This document shows, piece by piece, positions 38,145-49,670 of a stretch of 64,000 nt of DNA. The translations under genes were made by a program, and so were the position numbers. How positions within the stretch are numbered: position 1 is the first letter of the stretch; each line of letters starts with the position of its first letter. The notes under the pieces are model-generated. The model saw nothing but the letters and a program-made list of their open reading frames with translations. It had not been told where the DNA came from and did no database searches. Source of the stretch: Anisus vortex (lineage: Eukaryota > Mollusca > Gastropoda > Planorbidae). Location: assembly GCA_949126835.1 (NCBI GenBank), contig OX421506.1, positions 21,356,181 through 21,420,180 on the forward strand, read 5' to 3'.

Positions 38145-38400
38145 TTGGTATTGTACCGTCACCACAATCCCGTAGTATGCACGCCAAATAAATAGGCCAG
38201 CGCTGCTTTTTTAATACCTAGGCCTATATGATGTTTTGAAAAGACACTTTCTTTTTTTTTTATTGTGACAAAAAATACTGAAAGCGTATCAAGGGATGGG
38301 TGTGTGTGTGTGTGTGGGGGGGGGGGTAGGTGGTGGAGCGGCTGATCTATTGCTGCCATTCCGAAGGTCTAAAGTTTGAATCCACGTAATAGCAAAGAAA
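38145..38400 (+). mobile_element. Decayed SINE relics (body piece and tRNA-like head)
   Basis: Positions 38,158-38,212 (ACCACAATCCCGTAGTATGC ... CCAGCGCTGCTTT) resemble the body of the SINE at 1,321. Positions 38,335-38,390 look like a tRNA-derived head, with a B-box-like AGTTTGAATCCA at 38,370-38,381. A (GT)n/(G)n tract separates them (38,297-38,327). Both matches are partial, so they may be two independent insertions. Confidence 0.4.
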
Positions 38401-39045
38401 AAAAATAGAGGACCCTGCCAGGATGCTAGATCTATTACAATTAGTAACTAAGAAAAACTTTTAACCAAAAAAAAAAGTCCCACAATGCCACCTAGTGAAA
38501 AATTGAATTCTTTTTTTTTTTTACAGTTTTCAAAGGGAACAAATAAAAGAATTAAAATATAGATCTAGATCTACTCTTAATATTATCTAGACCTATATAA
38601 GAAACATAAATCGTGTAAAAAAAACCTACTGCGAAATATACATTTGATCTAATTATTTGAAGTTATAGTCTAGATATAGATCTAGTGTAAAAAATCTCGT
38701 GAGGAAAAATTATGGTGATTAGGCCTACTGCCCAAAGTTCGAAAGATTGGAAGGAAAAGTCCCCAGATCTATGTGGTAAAACACAGCTCGCAGATCTCCC
38801 GCTCTCCACTCTCGTATAATAAGCAGCCAAGTTTGTGTGACCTGCACTCGGCTTGCCGCTACAACGGGTTTCTCCGATAATCTCGAAATTTGTCGGAGGA
38901 GGCAGGCGAAAAACACAACAGGCTTTTCCCGTTCACAGGGGCCTGGGTTCATCTGGCGGTCACCAGGCAATGGTGTCACGGAATAGTCAACTCCGTTCTC
39001 TTCCCCTCCTCTTGCTTTTTAAAAATTCTTTAGATTTTCAAAGGG
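38401..39045. other. AT-rich spacer with TCTAGATCT words, and a GC-richer island
   Basis: Positions 38,560-38,690 contain several AGATCTAGATCTA-type words. Positions 38,725-39,000 are less AT-rich and carry an 84-codon minus-strand frame without a recognisable motif. It could be part of an unseen exon or simply a unique spacer. Confidence 0.35.
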
Positions 39046-39657
39046 CAGTGATTCTCAAGTATTTTACCAGACGACAATACCGAGGTGAGAGAATTCCACA
39101 CCAAAAACATTTCTTTTAACATAGTTTGACGGCGATTTTTATCTTATTTTCCATTGAAAAAATCATAGCTAATTACTAAACTGGAAATCTAGAGGGCGTA
39201 GTGCGATCGTAAATACCGATACTAAGTGATTCAAGTTATCAAATATCAGAAAAATCAAAGCAAGCGATCCTTCTTATTATAGTCTTTGGTTTTACGAATT
39301 ATTGTACATCTTTAATTGTTATAGACTATGTTTTATTGCGCTTTTTGATTAGATCTAGGGCCTACACGTTTTTACATAAATTTATTATTATTTAGTTTTC
39401 GCAATTCTTTTAAAAAAGTAATTTTTTAAAGAAAATTTTAAAGAATGGTAGCCTACTTATAAGACTTATAACTTTTTCTTACACAGCAACATTTCTGTGT
39501 GACTTGGGTAGACCTTTATAGGTATTCAGAAATGATATCAAAATATAAACTCGATAAGTTCTCTGCAGTTGTTTGCTATTCGACAGAAAATAATAATTTT
39601 ACTCGAGTTTTTATTTTTTGGCAGTGCCAAGCCCCCGTCACTTCTTGAGAACTGCTT
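39046..39657. mobile_element. Possible hAT-like MITE with degenerate ends
   Basis: The left end reads CAGTGATTCTCAAGTATTTT. The right end, read inverted, is close to AGCAGTTCTCAAGAAGTG. CAGTG.TTCTCAA is a common terminus of non-autonomous hAT elements. The interior is AT-rich and non-coding, and I see no clear 8-bp target duplication. Tentative. Confidence 0.3.
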
Positions 39658-39779
39658 TCCCTTACTCGATCACTGAATAATAGTTGAAACATTGGAGGCG
39701 GCGGGGGTAGTAAAGAGGTAGGGTGTAGGTGAGGGGGGGTTGAAGTGGAGGCGTGCCAGATGATGGAACTAGTGGAGAG

Positions 39780-39960
39780 TGCACATACGTGTTGCCACGC
39801 TCACGCTCGTGCGGGGGCACACACACACACACGCACTCACGCGCGCACGCACAGATTGGTATCGACCCAGGAGCGTGAACTTTGTTTAAATCCCACCAGG
39901 AAAATCACACACACATAGACACATACACACATGGACACACAGAGACAAACACACACACTG
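39780..39960. repeat. CA-rich simple repeats around a tRNA-like relic
   Basis: (CA)n and (GCAC)n tracts at 39,812-39,852 and 39,905-39,958 flank TGGTATCGACCCAGGAGCG and GTTTAAATCCCA. That pair is reminiscent of A- and B-box sequences of a tRNA-derived SINE head. Confidence 0.4.
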
Positions 39961-40029
39961 GTCCAGGAAGGAGAAAAGAGAAATCTCGGGTCAGGGAAGA
40001 AGTACCAGTGGTGTACTAAAAGGTTATGG

Positions 40030-42788
40030 ATAGAACAGATACACGATCAATCCAATATCTTTGAACAGATACACGATTCAATCCAATATCTTTTGAACAG
40101 ATACACGATTCAATCCAATATCTTTTGAACAGATACACGATTCAATCCAATATCTTTGAATAGATACACGATTCAATCCAATATCTTTTGAACAGATACA
40201 CGATTCAATCCAATATCTTTGAATAGATACACGATTCAATCTAATATTTTTGAAGAGATACACGATTATATCCAATATCTTTTGAACAGATACACGATTC
40301 AATCCAATATCTTTTGAACAGATACACGATTCAATCCAATATCTTTTGAACAGATACACGATTCAATCCAATATCTTTGAATAGATACACGATTCAATCC
40401 AATATCTTTTGAACAGATACACGATTCAATCCAATATCTTTGAATAGATACACGATTCAATCTAATATCTTTTGAACAGATACACGATTCAATCCAATAT
40501 CTTTTGAACAGATACACGATTATATCCAATATCTTTTGAACAGATACACGATTCAATCTAATATTTTTGAACAGATACACGATTCAATCCAATATCTTTT
40601 GAACAGATACACGATTCAATCCAATATCTTTGAATAGATACACGATTCAATCTAATATCTTTTGAACAGATACACGATTCAATCCAATATCTTTTGAACA
40701 GATACACGATTATATCCAATATCTTTTGAACAGATACACGATTCAATCTAATATTTTTGAACAGATACACGATTCAATCCAATATCTTTTGAACAGATAC
40801 ACGATTCAATCCAATATCTTTTGAACAGATACACGATTATATCCAATATCTTTTGAACAGATACACGATTATATCCAATATCTTTTGAACAGATACACGA
40901 TTCAATCCAATATCTTTTGAACAGATACACGATTCAATCCAATATCTTTGAATAGATACACGATTCAATCCAATATCTTTTGAACAGATACACGATCAAT
41001 CCAATTTATTTTGAACAGATACACGATTCAATCCAATATCTTTTGAACAGATACACGATTCAATCTAATATCTTTTGAACAGATACACGATTCAATCTAA
41101 TATTTTTGAACAGATACACGATTCAATCCAATATCTTTTGAAGAGATACACGATTCAATCTAATATCTTTTGAACAGATACACGATTCAATCCAATATCT
41201 TTTGAACAGATACACGATTATATCCAATATCTTTTGAACAGATACACGATTCAATCTAATATTTTTGAACAGATACACGATTCAATCTAATATTTTTGAA
41301 GAGATACACGATTATATCCAATATCTTTTAAACAGATACACGATTCTATCCAATATCTTTTGAACAGATACACGATTCAATCCAATATCTTTGAATAGAT
41401 ACACGATTCAATCCAATATCTTTTGAACAGATACACGATTCAATCTAATATCTTTTGAACAGATACACGATTCAATCTAATATCTTTGAACAGATACACG
41501 ATTCAATCCAATATCTTTTGAACAGATACACGATTCAATCCAATATCTTTTGAACAGATACACGATTCAATCTAATATTTTTGAACAGATACACGATTCA
41601 ATCTAATATTTTTGAAGAGATACACGATTATATCCAATATCTTTTAAACAGATACACGATTCTATCCAATATCTTTTGAACAGATACACGATTCAATCCA
41701 ATATCTTTGAATAGATACACGATTCAATCCAATATCTTTTGAACAGATACACGATTCAATCCAATATCTTTGAATAGATACACGATTCAATCTAATATCT
41801 TTTGAACAGATACACGATTCAATCCAATATCTTTTGAACAGATACACGATTCAATCTAATATCTTTGAATAGATACACGATTCAATCCAATATCTTTTGA
41901 ACAGATACACGATTCAATCCAATATCTTTTGAACAGATACACGATTCAATCCAATATCTTTTGAACAGATACACGATTCAATCCAATATCTTTTGAATAG
42001 ATACACGATTCAATCCAATATCTTTTGAACAGATACACGATCAATCCAATTTATTTTGAACAGATACACGATTCAATCCAATATCTTTTGAACAGATACA
42101 CGATCAATCCAATATCTTTGAATAGATACACGATTCAATCCAATATCTTTTGAACAGATACACGATTCAATCCAATATCTTTGAATAGATACACGATTCA
42201 ATCTAATATCTTTTGAACAGATACACGATTCAATCCAATATCTTTTGAACAGATACACGATTCAATCTAATATCTTTGAATAGATACACGATTCAATCCA
42301 ATATCTTTTGAACAGATACACGATTCAATCCAATATCTTTGAATAGATACACGATTCAATCCAATATCTTTTGAACAGATACACGATTCAATCCAATATC
42401 TTTTGAACAGATACACGATTCGATCCAATATCTTTTGAACAGATACACGATCAATCCAATTTATTTTGAACAGATACACGATTCAATCCAATATCTTTTG
42501 AACAGATACACGATTCAATCTAATATCTTTTGAACAGATACACGATTCAATCTAATATTTTTGAACAGATACACGATTCAATCCAATATCTTTTGAACAG
42601 ATACACGATTATATCCAATATCTTTTAAACAGATACACGATTCTATCCAATATCTTTTGAAGAGATACACGATTCAATCTAATATCTTTGAACAGATACA
42701 CGATTCAATCCAATATCTTTTGAACAGATACACGATTCAATCTAATATCTTTTGAACAGATACACGATTCAATCTAATATCTTTGAAT
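40030..42788. repeat. 32-bp minisatellite, about 2.76 kb
   Basis: Tandem units GATACACGATTCAATCCAAT + ATCTTTTGAACA (32 bp), with 31-bp (one T fewer) and 30-bp forms, about 87 copies by length. Variants are CAATCT for CAATCC, TATATCC, AATAG for AACAG, and AAGAG. Groups of units recur. A block of about 190 bp repeats around 40,370/40,560, and the trio AAGAGATACACG - TATATCC - TTCTATCC recurs at about 41,299 and 41,614 (315 bp), and in part near 42,600. Minus-strand open frames of 60-93 codons come from the unit itself and are not genes. Confidence 0.95.
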
Positions 42789-42839
42789 ACAATCTTTTGT
42801 TATCCCAGTAGATCTAGGCACTAATCTAATAAAATAGTA

Positions 42840-43190
42840 GACAATACATTTTACGCTATCATCATCATCAAACCCTTGACCGTTGGGGCGGGGGGGGGGG
42901 GGGGGGGAGCGAATGAATACCCCAGCAGTCATATTTCTCCATTTTTGCTTTTCTTTAGCGGCTGTCAATAATTCAGCCATTTGCAGCTTTGTCCAATCTT
43001 TTATATTTTCGAACCAGCATTTCCACTGACGGCCTTTCGGACGTCCACCTTCTACAGTGCCCTGGAGGATGTTTTTTGGCAGGTTATTATGACCGAACCA
43101 TGTCATCTTGCGCAGCTTAATTGTTGTTATAATGGTTTCTTCAGGGCCTGCAATTAGTGATCTTCTGTCCCAGACTTATTCATTAGTCCT
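42840..43190 (-). pseudogene. LINE ORF2 C-terminal fragment (family C), copy 1
   Basis: Read on the minus strand, this encodes the conserved tail of a non-LTR retrotransposon polyprotein: RRSLIAGPEETI, then NNLPKNILQGTVEGGRPKGR, then WKCWFENIKDWTKLQMAELL, then an Arg/Trp-rich end. The GTVEGGR..GRQ...W..NI..WT pattern is typical of such tails. A run of about 20 G on the plus strand (42,887-42,907) follows the coding part. The upstream RT is absent, so it is a 5'-truncated copy. The start of the longest frame (43,106) is an internal Met and has no meaning as an initiation site. Confidence 0.75.
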
Positions 43191-43289
43191 GTTTACACTA
43201 TCAGTAAACTTAAATGCCAGGTTTAGATCTAGTTGTAGTTTATAACATTTACGATTATAATCTTTAAAAAATAAAAGTAAATAATATGA

Positions 43290-43490
43290 AGATTAGTAAA
43301 GCAAAGTACCAGTAGGACCAAATTGATTCATAGGGCCGATGAAGCAGCATTCACCGGATTCAGTGGTCACGGCGTACTAAAGGGTTGGGTGGCCAGCACA
43401 ATGCCAAGCCACCTTTACTTTACCCCAACTAATATAAGGTATCCGTCAGAGCTTGGTACACCATCGAGTCCAGGGAAAAAAAGCCTAACC
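43290..43490 (-). mobile_element. Meta-domain-like SINE, headless copy
   Basis: Inverted relative to the SINE at 1,321. It contains GTACCAGTAGGACCAAATTG, GAAGCAGCATTCACCGG, GGTGGCCAGCACAATGCC, TTTACTTTACCCCAACTAAT and GAGCTTGGTACACCATCGAG in the order expected for the reverse complement. The tRNA-like head is missing. Confidence 0.65.
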
Positions 43491-43962
43491 TTCATTTATG
43501 AAATTATGAAATTACATAAATGAAATTGGGTCGCTTAGAAGACACAGTCACACAATCTACTCATTGCATCATTAAAATAATAGAAAAGTATGTTGTCCAC
43601 TTGAATATCTTACTCACGACTATTCTTTATTATATTGGAATTTTTGTTTTGACCGTTTGGGCAAGGACGGACATACTAGTTACACTAAAAATTATTACTA
43701 TTTAGTCAAGCATACCTTAAATTAAAGGGAATCAACTAGAGACATAAACTTATAGTAAACATTAACTATGTTATTTCCCTTGAAAATTTATATGGCACAC
43801 GAGGGACCTCCATAAGATGTTTTTTATTGATTAAAAAACAACAACTTTTCCTGGTACTGAATGAGCAAAACTAACAGTTCAAGCCGATGTTTCTGGAGGA
43901 CATAGTGACACATGTCAGTGAGTTGAACTTGCATTGACAAGGACTACTGGACTGGATTTGCA
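43491..43962. other. AT-rich spacer, nothing recognised
   Basis: Unique-looking AT-rich DNA. A short inverted pair (AAGGGAATCAAC near 43,727 and GTTATTTCCCTT near 43,769) could be the ends of a tiny MITE, but it is too short to call. Confidence 0.35.
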
Positions 43963-44170
43963 TTAAAAACTGGACCGTGAAATCAATTTCAAAACATTTA
44001 AATACATATTCATCCGTGCCGTTGCAATGGATTTGGAGGCCCGATGGGCTTGACCTTGGAGGATTGGTTTTGACAGGTTATTGTGACGTTTGATTGTTGT
44101 CATAATGTTTTCTTGAGGGCCTGCAATTGAGGACATTCTGTTCCACACATACGCATTAGTCCTGTAAATA
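43963..44170 (-). pseudogene. LINE ORF2 C-terminal fragment (family C), copy 2
   Basis: Positions 44,088-44,165 align by eye with 43,120-43,190 (TTGTTGTCATAATG.TTTCTT, AGGGCCTGCAATTGA, GCATTAGTCCTGT). The minus-strand reading contains SSIAGPQENIMTTIK, matching SLIAGPEETIITTIK of copy 1. After that the copy is more decayed, with a frameshift, and the GTVEGGR region is not intact. Confidence 0.6.
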
Positions 44171-44319
44171 CATGCAAATAAAAAGGATGTTTATCACCAA
44201 CACGTTAATTTTGCATTAAATGAGGATTTTCTCTAGAAAAAATCTCCTTTGCTTTCGGCCTTTGTGTTGCTACGGAGTTAAATTAATTGTCCTATAAAAA
44301 TAATTAAAAAAAATAGTAT

Positions 44320-44411
44320 GATAGAGCAGGTTGACTTTTAGACTGTTGGAACGCTGAATGATATAGACATCCTAGTTTGGCACACTGTTAGCAAAAGGTT
44401 GCCGACCCATG
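44320..44411 (-). mobile_element. hAT MITE fragment, same family as 46,653-46,866
   Basis: The reverse complement reads CATGGGTCGGCAACCTTTTG, CTAACAGTGTGCC, ATTCAGCG..CCAACAG.CTAAAAGTC. It follows the first 90 bp of the complete MITE at 46,653 closely. Only one terminus is present. Confidence 0.6.
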
Positions 44412-45355
44412 TACTAGACTATATTGGTGACGCCGAAAATGAAATAAATTTAGACTCAGCGATGTAAACATTATAATTAACGGGAATTAACTATACATTT
44501 TCAAATATGAAAAAAATATTAATTTGGTTAACTCCCTTGTACTGCCGCGAGAGCAATTTTAAATTAGTAGTAGGAGGGGAATTAACAACAAAAAACCTAT
44601 TGATAGGGAAGTAAACAGGAGTTGCTTACCTTGAACATAAGACAGAATATTCTTATTTTTTCGAAATGTTTTTAGCACTAGATGGTAACACAAACGAAAT
44701 GGATATTCGCGCATGCAAATACCACGAACGATCAGGTACGGCACGCACATACGCACGCTCACACAATAAAAATACATATTTTATAATTAACTACAAATTA
44801 GGTCCACTATAAATGCGAGATAAATCTGTTTACGTAAATAATCTATGCTCTGGAAAAAAAAAATTGGGATTAAGGAAAATATATAAGTGTTTTTATAAAA
44901 GTAAAAAAAATATGAATAGATTTTTTTCATTTAAACGACATTTGTCATTTAAAGGCTCATTCTGAACAAGTCGGAAACTGATATCAATATAAAATGTCTA
45001 CATTTCTTATCTAGTAAGCATTTTGCATAAGCTTATGCTGTATTATAATTACTTCATAAATTTACAACCTTCCTTATAAGTTTTACAGACGTTCCTTCTA
45101 GATAGAAGATTATTACGTCGGTTGAACTAGTCGCAGTTTATTGGACAAGTCTAGGTCTATTTGATGCATTGGATAGACAACTTCGCTGAGTTGTAATTTT
45201 AAGATGTGTTATAAAATCTAAATGATGATTTGGGAAAGAAAAAAAAACTATACACATAAAAAAGTTAATACTTTGTGTCTGAATTTTTTCTAAAAGTTTT
45301 TTTTGTCATAATATATAACACTGAGCGTTGAAAGAAAGAAAAAGTTACAAGACTT
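44412..45355. other. AT-rich spacer, nothing recognised
   Basis: No repeat, RNA or coding signature beyond short chance frames. Confidence 0.4.
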
Positions 45356-45358
45356 TGA

Positions 45359-45448
<90 letters not shown>

Positions 45449-45457
45449 ATATATATA
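45359..45457. repeat. (TA)n microsatellite
   Basis: About 99 bp of nearly perfect TA dinucleotides with two TG interruptions near the right end. The overlapping open frames on both strands (Ile-Tyr repeats) are artefacts of the repeat. Confidence 0.97.
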
Positions 45458-45563
45458 GCTTATACAAAACTCTGTGTCTGTGTTCAACCAATCAAATTGG
45501 TTCATTTAAAGACACGTAACCTTATTGCTTCATATTCTACCGTTGCAATTTGATTTAGCACAT

Positions 45564-45640
45564 GTATCTGCGCTAGCTCAGTAGATAACGTATCGACCTG
45601 GGCTCGATTCTCCAGTTGGTCTATATTTTTTTTTTTCAAA
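45564..45640 (+). mobile_element. tRNA-like SINE head
   Basis: GCGCTAGCTCAGTAGATAAC resembles a tRNA A-box region, and GGCTCGATTCTCC at about 45,601-45,613 is B-box-like. A T-run follows. The spacing suits the head of a tRNA-derived SINE, but no body follows. A functional tRNA is excluded because no acceptor-stem pairing is visible. Confidence 0.45.
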
Positions 45641-46640
45641 TTTGTTTTTATTACAATTAATATTACGTTTAAAAAAAGATTGTAAATCCATGGGCAACAC
45701 CGGACAATTTAGCTTTTTTTGTTAAATAAAAAGACTTGCCTATTTTTTTACCCGATTACAATATTTATTTTAAACTACTTTCCTAAATGTCTTCAGTAAA
45801 AAAAACATTATTATTTTTAATTACTAGATCTATAGCTTTCTGTTCATTGTATTTTATGAAATTTTTTTTTGTAGCTTATAGAGACTTATACGGGCAAAGC
45901 CAAGAATTTATCTTGTTTAGCATTAAAAAAAACAACACTTTGGCTTTTGTTTCACTTACGACTGTGAATCAAGTGGTTTTGAGTAAGAAATTTTTTTCAA
46001 CTTTCAACCCCTTTAAAAAACAAAGCTCTTCTATTTGTTTTCAAAGTAAGTTCAGTTACTTCTTGAACTCTGGGATATAATATAGGAAAATAGAAAAAAA
46101 TGAAATGAAATTATTGTGAGACTCACTAGGCGAACCATCACATGACGACCTTCATCCTGTCCTTTAGTTATTACAAAGGGACACAACGCTAAGAGAATCT
46201 AATGAACAATGGAAATGAATCAATCAAGGAAATGAGCTAATGCTATGTGAGCAAGTCTTAATAAAGCCTTGTTGGGGAACATACCGAGCGTCTTTACATT
46301 ATAAATTAGATCCATATATATTGAACAGATCATAATAATGATAACAAAATTATCATTTTGATTAGCTGCAAGAGACTTTTGTGCCGGAGCTGACTGAGCA
46401 TAATAAGGAGTTATATATTTTTTTGATTTGTCTTTATGCTTCAAAGAAAATTGAAATGATACGAACTATAGAGACTTGATCTAGTGAATTTCGTTTTGTC
46501 AAAGAATATTTTACAGATGATTCGATTTTCAGAAAGCATTATTTTTGAACCAATGTATTGTGGTCTAAATCATTGGAGAAAGGTATCTGACATTTTGCTT
46601 TTAATTTATTTGAACTGTTTGAATAAGCTTTTAATAATAA
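45641..46640. other. AT-rich spacer
   Basis: Contains A- and T-runs and two unrelated open frames (97 codons plus strand at 45,787; 74 codons minus strand at 46,444). Neither has a recognisable motif, and the AT-rich composition makes chance frames likely. Confidence 0.4.
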
Positions 46641-46652
46641 AGTAAAGTAAAG

Positions 46653-46866
46653 CAGGGGTACGCAACCTTTTGATAACAGTGTGCCGTTTGCCAAAGTATG
46701 ATTTCTAATTCATTCAGCGTGCTAACAGACTAAAAGTCCTTCTGCTGTAGCTCTAACTTTTTTTGTAGAAGAGACTTGAATAGAACTTTGAGGCCTCTTC
46801 CGAGTGCCATTAAAAATCCCTCGACGTGCCAAGTCTGGCACGCGTTATATAGGTTGCCGACTCCTG
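46653..46866. mobile_element. Complete 214-bp hAT-type MITE
   Basis: Terminal inverted repeats CAGGGGTACGCAACC (46,653-46,667) and GGTTGCCGACTCCTG (46,852-46,866) are flanked by an 8-bp duplication AAGTAAAG (46,645-46,652 and 46,867-46,874). An 8-bp duplication and CAGGGGT..CAACC ends define the hAT superfamily. There is no coding capacity, so it was mobilised by a transposase encoded elsewhere. The target is the tail of a SINE copy. Confidence 0.9.
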
Positions 46867-46930
46867 AAGTAAAGTACCAGTCGGCCCAAATTGATCTATA
46901 GGGCCTGTGAAGCAGCGTTCACCAGACAGG
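46867..46930 (-). mobile_element. Meta-domain-like SINE fragment, target of the hAT MITE
   Basis: GTACCAGTCGGCCCAAATTG, ATCTATAGGGCCTGTGAAGC and AGCGTTCACCAG match the inverted SINE copy at 43,310-43,360. The AGTAAAGTAAAG tail to the left of the MITE (46,641-46,652) is probably the displaced end of the same SINE. Confidence 0.6.
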
Positions 46931-47384
46931 ATTGGCGCCGAAAAACTATAAAAAGTGTCACAGGCATTTTTAAAGTGAAACCAAAATTTTTCTTATACTT
47001 TCCTTTTAAGAAATGAATATTGTCATAAGTGTAGTATTATTAAGTTGTTTTAACTGAAAATTTAATAGAATGTATTGTTAGTTGCCACAAGTCTGCTGTC
47101 CAAATTTCAGCTTGATTGGACCACGGGAAATGGTCGAAAAATTGAAGCCAATTATTGCACGATGATTGCAACCATCCAGACAGACAGAAATTGAAACTTA
47201 ACATTAAGGGAGTAATAATACAAAAAACAAACAAACAAATTTATGCATCTAAATTGGTAGCACCCTTAGTGACCCGTCTTACAAATCGTTTTGAATGGAA
47301 ACGTCAAATTTTTATTTTTATTTTTTGAACTAGCCCATTTGATTTCTACATCTGATATGTAAAGCAAATATTTTAATTGTACAG
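46931..47384. other. Spacer with possible decayed transposon
   Basis: Positions 47,085-47,200 (CTGTCCAAATTTCAGCTTG ... CATCCAGACAGACAG) have the look of a dispersed repeat, but I could not assign it. The remainder is AT-rich and unremarkable. Confidence 0.3.
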
Positions 47385-47702
47385 GCATTCAAGATTCATT
47401 TTATGTACGGCTGTAAAACATTGACACTTACAGCAGATCTCCAGAAAAGAATCAGAGCCCTGGAAATGAGATGCCTACAAAAAATTTAAAACATCTCATT
47501 CAAAGATCGAGTTACAAATGAGGCTGTCCATGAGCGAATCACCAACGTCATCGGCCCTCACGAGGATCTACTCAGCGCCATTAAGTCCATAAAACTCAGA
47601 TAGTACGGGCTTGTGGCAAGATCAAGCACAGTGCGGGGTGGAAGAAAGAGAGGCAGGCTGAAGAGACATTTGGATGATGACATCAAGGAGTGGACCGGCT
47701 TG
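47385..47702 (+). pseudogene. LINE RT C-terminal fragment, left part, split by the LTR element
   Basis: The plus-strand reading gives FMYGCKTLTL, then RIRALEMRCLQKI, then FKDRVTNEAV, then GLVARSSTVRGGRKRGR, then DDDIKEWTGL, with two in-frame stops. This is the C-terminal region of a non-LTR retrotransposon ORF2. It breaks off at 47,702, exactly at the LTR insertion, and continues at 54,595. Confidence 0.8.
47699..47702. repeat. Target site duplication CTTG (left)
   Basis: The 4-bp direct repeat of the LTR element. Its partner is at 54,591-54,594. Dropping one copy with the element leaves the LINE frame continuous. Confidence 0.85.
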
Positions 47703-48382
47703 TGTTACGTCCACAATCCCCTTGTGGCCAGAGCTGTGTAGATCTTGCTGATAATTCTCGTTAGTCCTAGGGGAGACTTTAATTATTAGTATTTATGTTT
47801 CAGTATTACACGAACTCTTCTTATAGTCCTGGGCACAAATTCAGTATTTGTATTCCAACATTTCCTTTCTTGTACATTAGAGTAGTAGATAAATCTTATA
47901 GTAATGTATACAACACAATAGAATAGTAACTTGACAAGGAAGCTTCAGTGTAACTGTTGTTGATAGTTTATTTCAGGTGGTATGTTCAATATATACAATA
48001 TATCTATTATGTACAGTTAGAATAAAATAGTGCAAACACAAACGTTCTCAAAGGAACATATTTTGAAACTCTCCGTCTTTCAGACAAAACAAATCATTAA
48101 ATACTATCCGAGTGGTGCAAGGGACAGACCCATTACCAGTAGGGGTAAAAATCATGGTATCATTACAAAACTCATAACAAAAACGATAGGAACTTCCCCT
48201 ATTAAATAATGAGTCGTTCCCAGACCCTGAGAATTTGAGATCAACACAGAATCCCAACATTACCTAGAACCTTTTGTTTTCCTACTAAACGTCCTAATAT
48301 TGTGTGTAGTAAGAAGAGAGAGAGAGAGAGAGAGGAATAAACATTGCGTGTTCCAATTCTTGGAAAAACAATATACATGACA
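47703..48382 (-). repeat. 3' LTR (680 bp)
   Basis: Starts TGTCATG and ends GTAACA on the minus strand (canonical TG...CA). Compared with the other LTR it has a longer (AG)n tract (48,312-48,333) and 13 bp at about 48,120-48,132 that the 5' LTR lacks. Confidence 0.95.
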
Positions 48383-48393
48383 CGCCCCCACCC
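48383..48393 (-). other. Polypurine tract
   Basis: GGGTGGGGGCG on the minus strand directly abuts the 3' LTR, the position from which plus-strand DNA synthesis is primed in LTR elements. It is interrupted by one T and one C. Confidence 0.65.
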
Positions 48394-49625
48394 AATGAAA
48401 GAAATAATGTACCATAATTACCCAAGTAATACTCAACATGGTACATTTTTCGTACTTAACACTATCGTTTTAACAACCATCAATCAATGGAAGATTATAA
48501 GACAATTTAAGCAAACATGGCTCACTGGCACAACTAAATTATAAAAAGTGTCACTACCCAATGGTAATTGTGATTATAACGTGATGGACAAATATTTCCC
48601 CGTTAATATTAATATTAACTAATGTCTCAACAAGTACAAATAATTCAAAAAATATTCTAGTCATTCTTATTTTAACTATGTACAGTTGTGTGGATTTCCA
48701 CCAAAAATTTGCAAAAAGTCTTAATTTTTTTAAACAAATATAACATTGCTCAAGCTCTGTCAATTTTCAACAGTTTACTTCTAATATACAAACCAAAATA
48801 TAAGTAATACGTAACTCGAATCAAACTATAGGTTACTTCCCCTTTAAATTACAGTGTCAACTTGACATTAACAGGGTTCATACCTAAGATGATGATACTT
48901 CCCCTTTTCTCAAATATGAGGAGAAAATACGCTCTAGTTACGATTACTACAGTAATCTCAATATTAAAATGTAATCCACTATTATGCGTTTTTGGCAAAT
49001 TTGAAAGTTTAATATAAAAGTTTGTTCAGGATTGAATGAGTGTACACCTTTAGGTACCTTTGTTTCCCTCCGTTCCTGGATACATGGAATATATATAACC
49101 TATACAACATAGTGAATATCCACTAGTTTTTCCCATTCTATTACCATGATATAACAATTTAGCAATAGATTTCCAATATTATCTATTAATTTATACCAAT
49201 TAAGATTACATCTCTTTCTAAGATAAAAATTGAACATATTATTATTTAGTTCCATTCATTAACTAAAATAAAACAAGATATTAAATCAACTAGCTCAAAG
49301 TTTTCCCACTTAATTGCATGTGATGACAATTACTTTTATCCATCCATATCAAGTAAATACGTGCATATTTATATATTTATTGCATCATGCATCAACATTT
49401 AAATGGAATTTCTTTTCCATAATCAAATGAATTTAAAATATATCAGAACATCAATATTATACATGATTATAAAAATTATTAATACTTTCAAAAGACTTGA
49501 CTTCTGTATGATACAAGTATTCTATAGGTATTCCATAATCAAAATTCAAACGAATGATAGGTTATCATGACACATTCTTAATGAATAAGTGAGATGATCT
49601 GAAAAAAAAGTATGGGGTTATTCAG
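48394..49625 (-). other. AT-rich 3' region of the LTR element
   Basis: About 1.2 kb between the RNase H tail and the polypurine tract. It is strongly AT-rich with no open frame over 70 codons and no motif. It may be an authentic long 3' UTR or acquired sequence; an intact relative would tell. Confidence 0.6.
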
Positions 49626-49670
49626 TCAATCATGTAGCACCCGAGATAGAGTATCAGCTATGACCTTGTC
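49626..49670 (-). pseudogene. RNase H C-terminal remnant
   Basis: The minus-strand frame DKVIADTLSRVLHD followed by TGA (49,626-49,628). V.AD.LSR is the hallmark at the end of the RNase H region in Ty3/gypsy polyproteins. It is out of frame with the RT remnant and begins at a GACAAG word that is repeated 11 bp earlier, which marks the deletion junction. Confidence 0.75.

Noticed and set aside
40078..42479. Several minus-strand frames of 60-93 codons (YLFKRYWIESCICSKD type)
   Set aside because: They are translations of the 32-bp minisatellite unit.
43722..43786. Tiny MITE with AAGGGAA ends
   Set aside because: The inverted match is about seven bases long, and a second similar site near 44,484-44,540 aligns poorly. 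Not enough to call an element.
45290..45519. Open frames on both strands across the (TA)n tract
   Set aside because: They are Ile-Tyr repeats generated by the dinucleotide repeat.
45564..45625. Functional tRNA gene
   Set aside because: A- and B-box-like words are present, but I could not find a paired acceptor stem or a proper anticodon arm. It fits a SINE head better.
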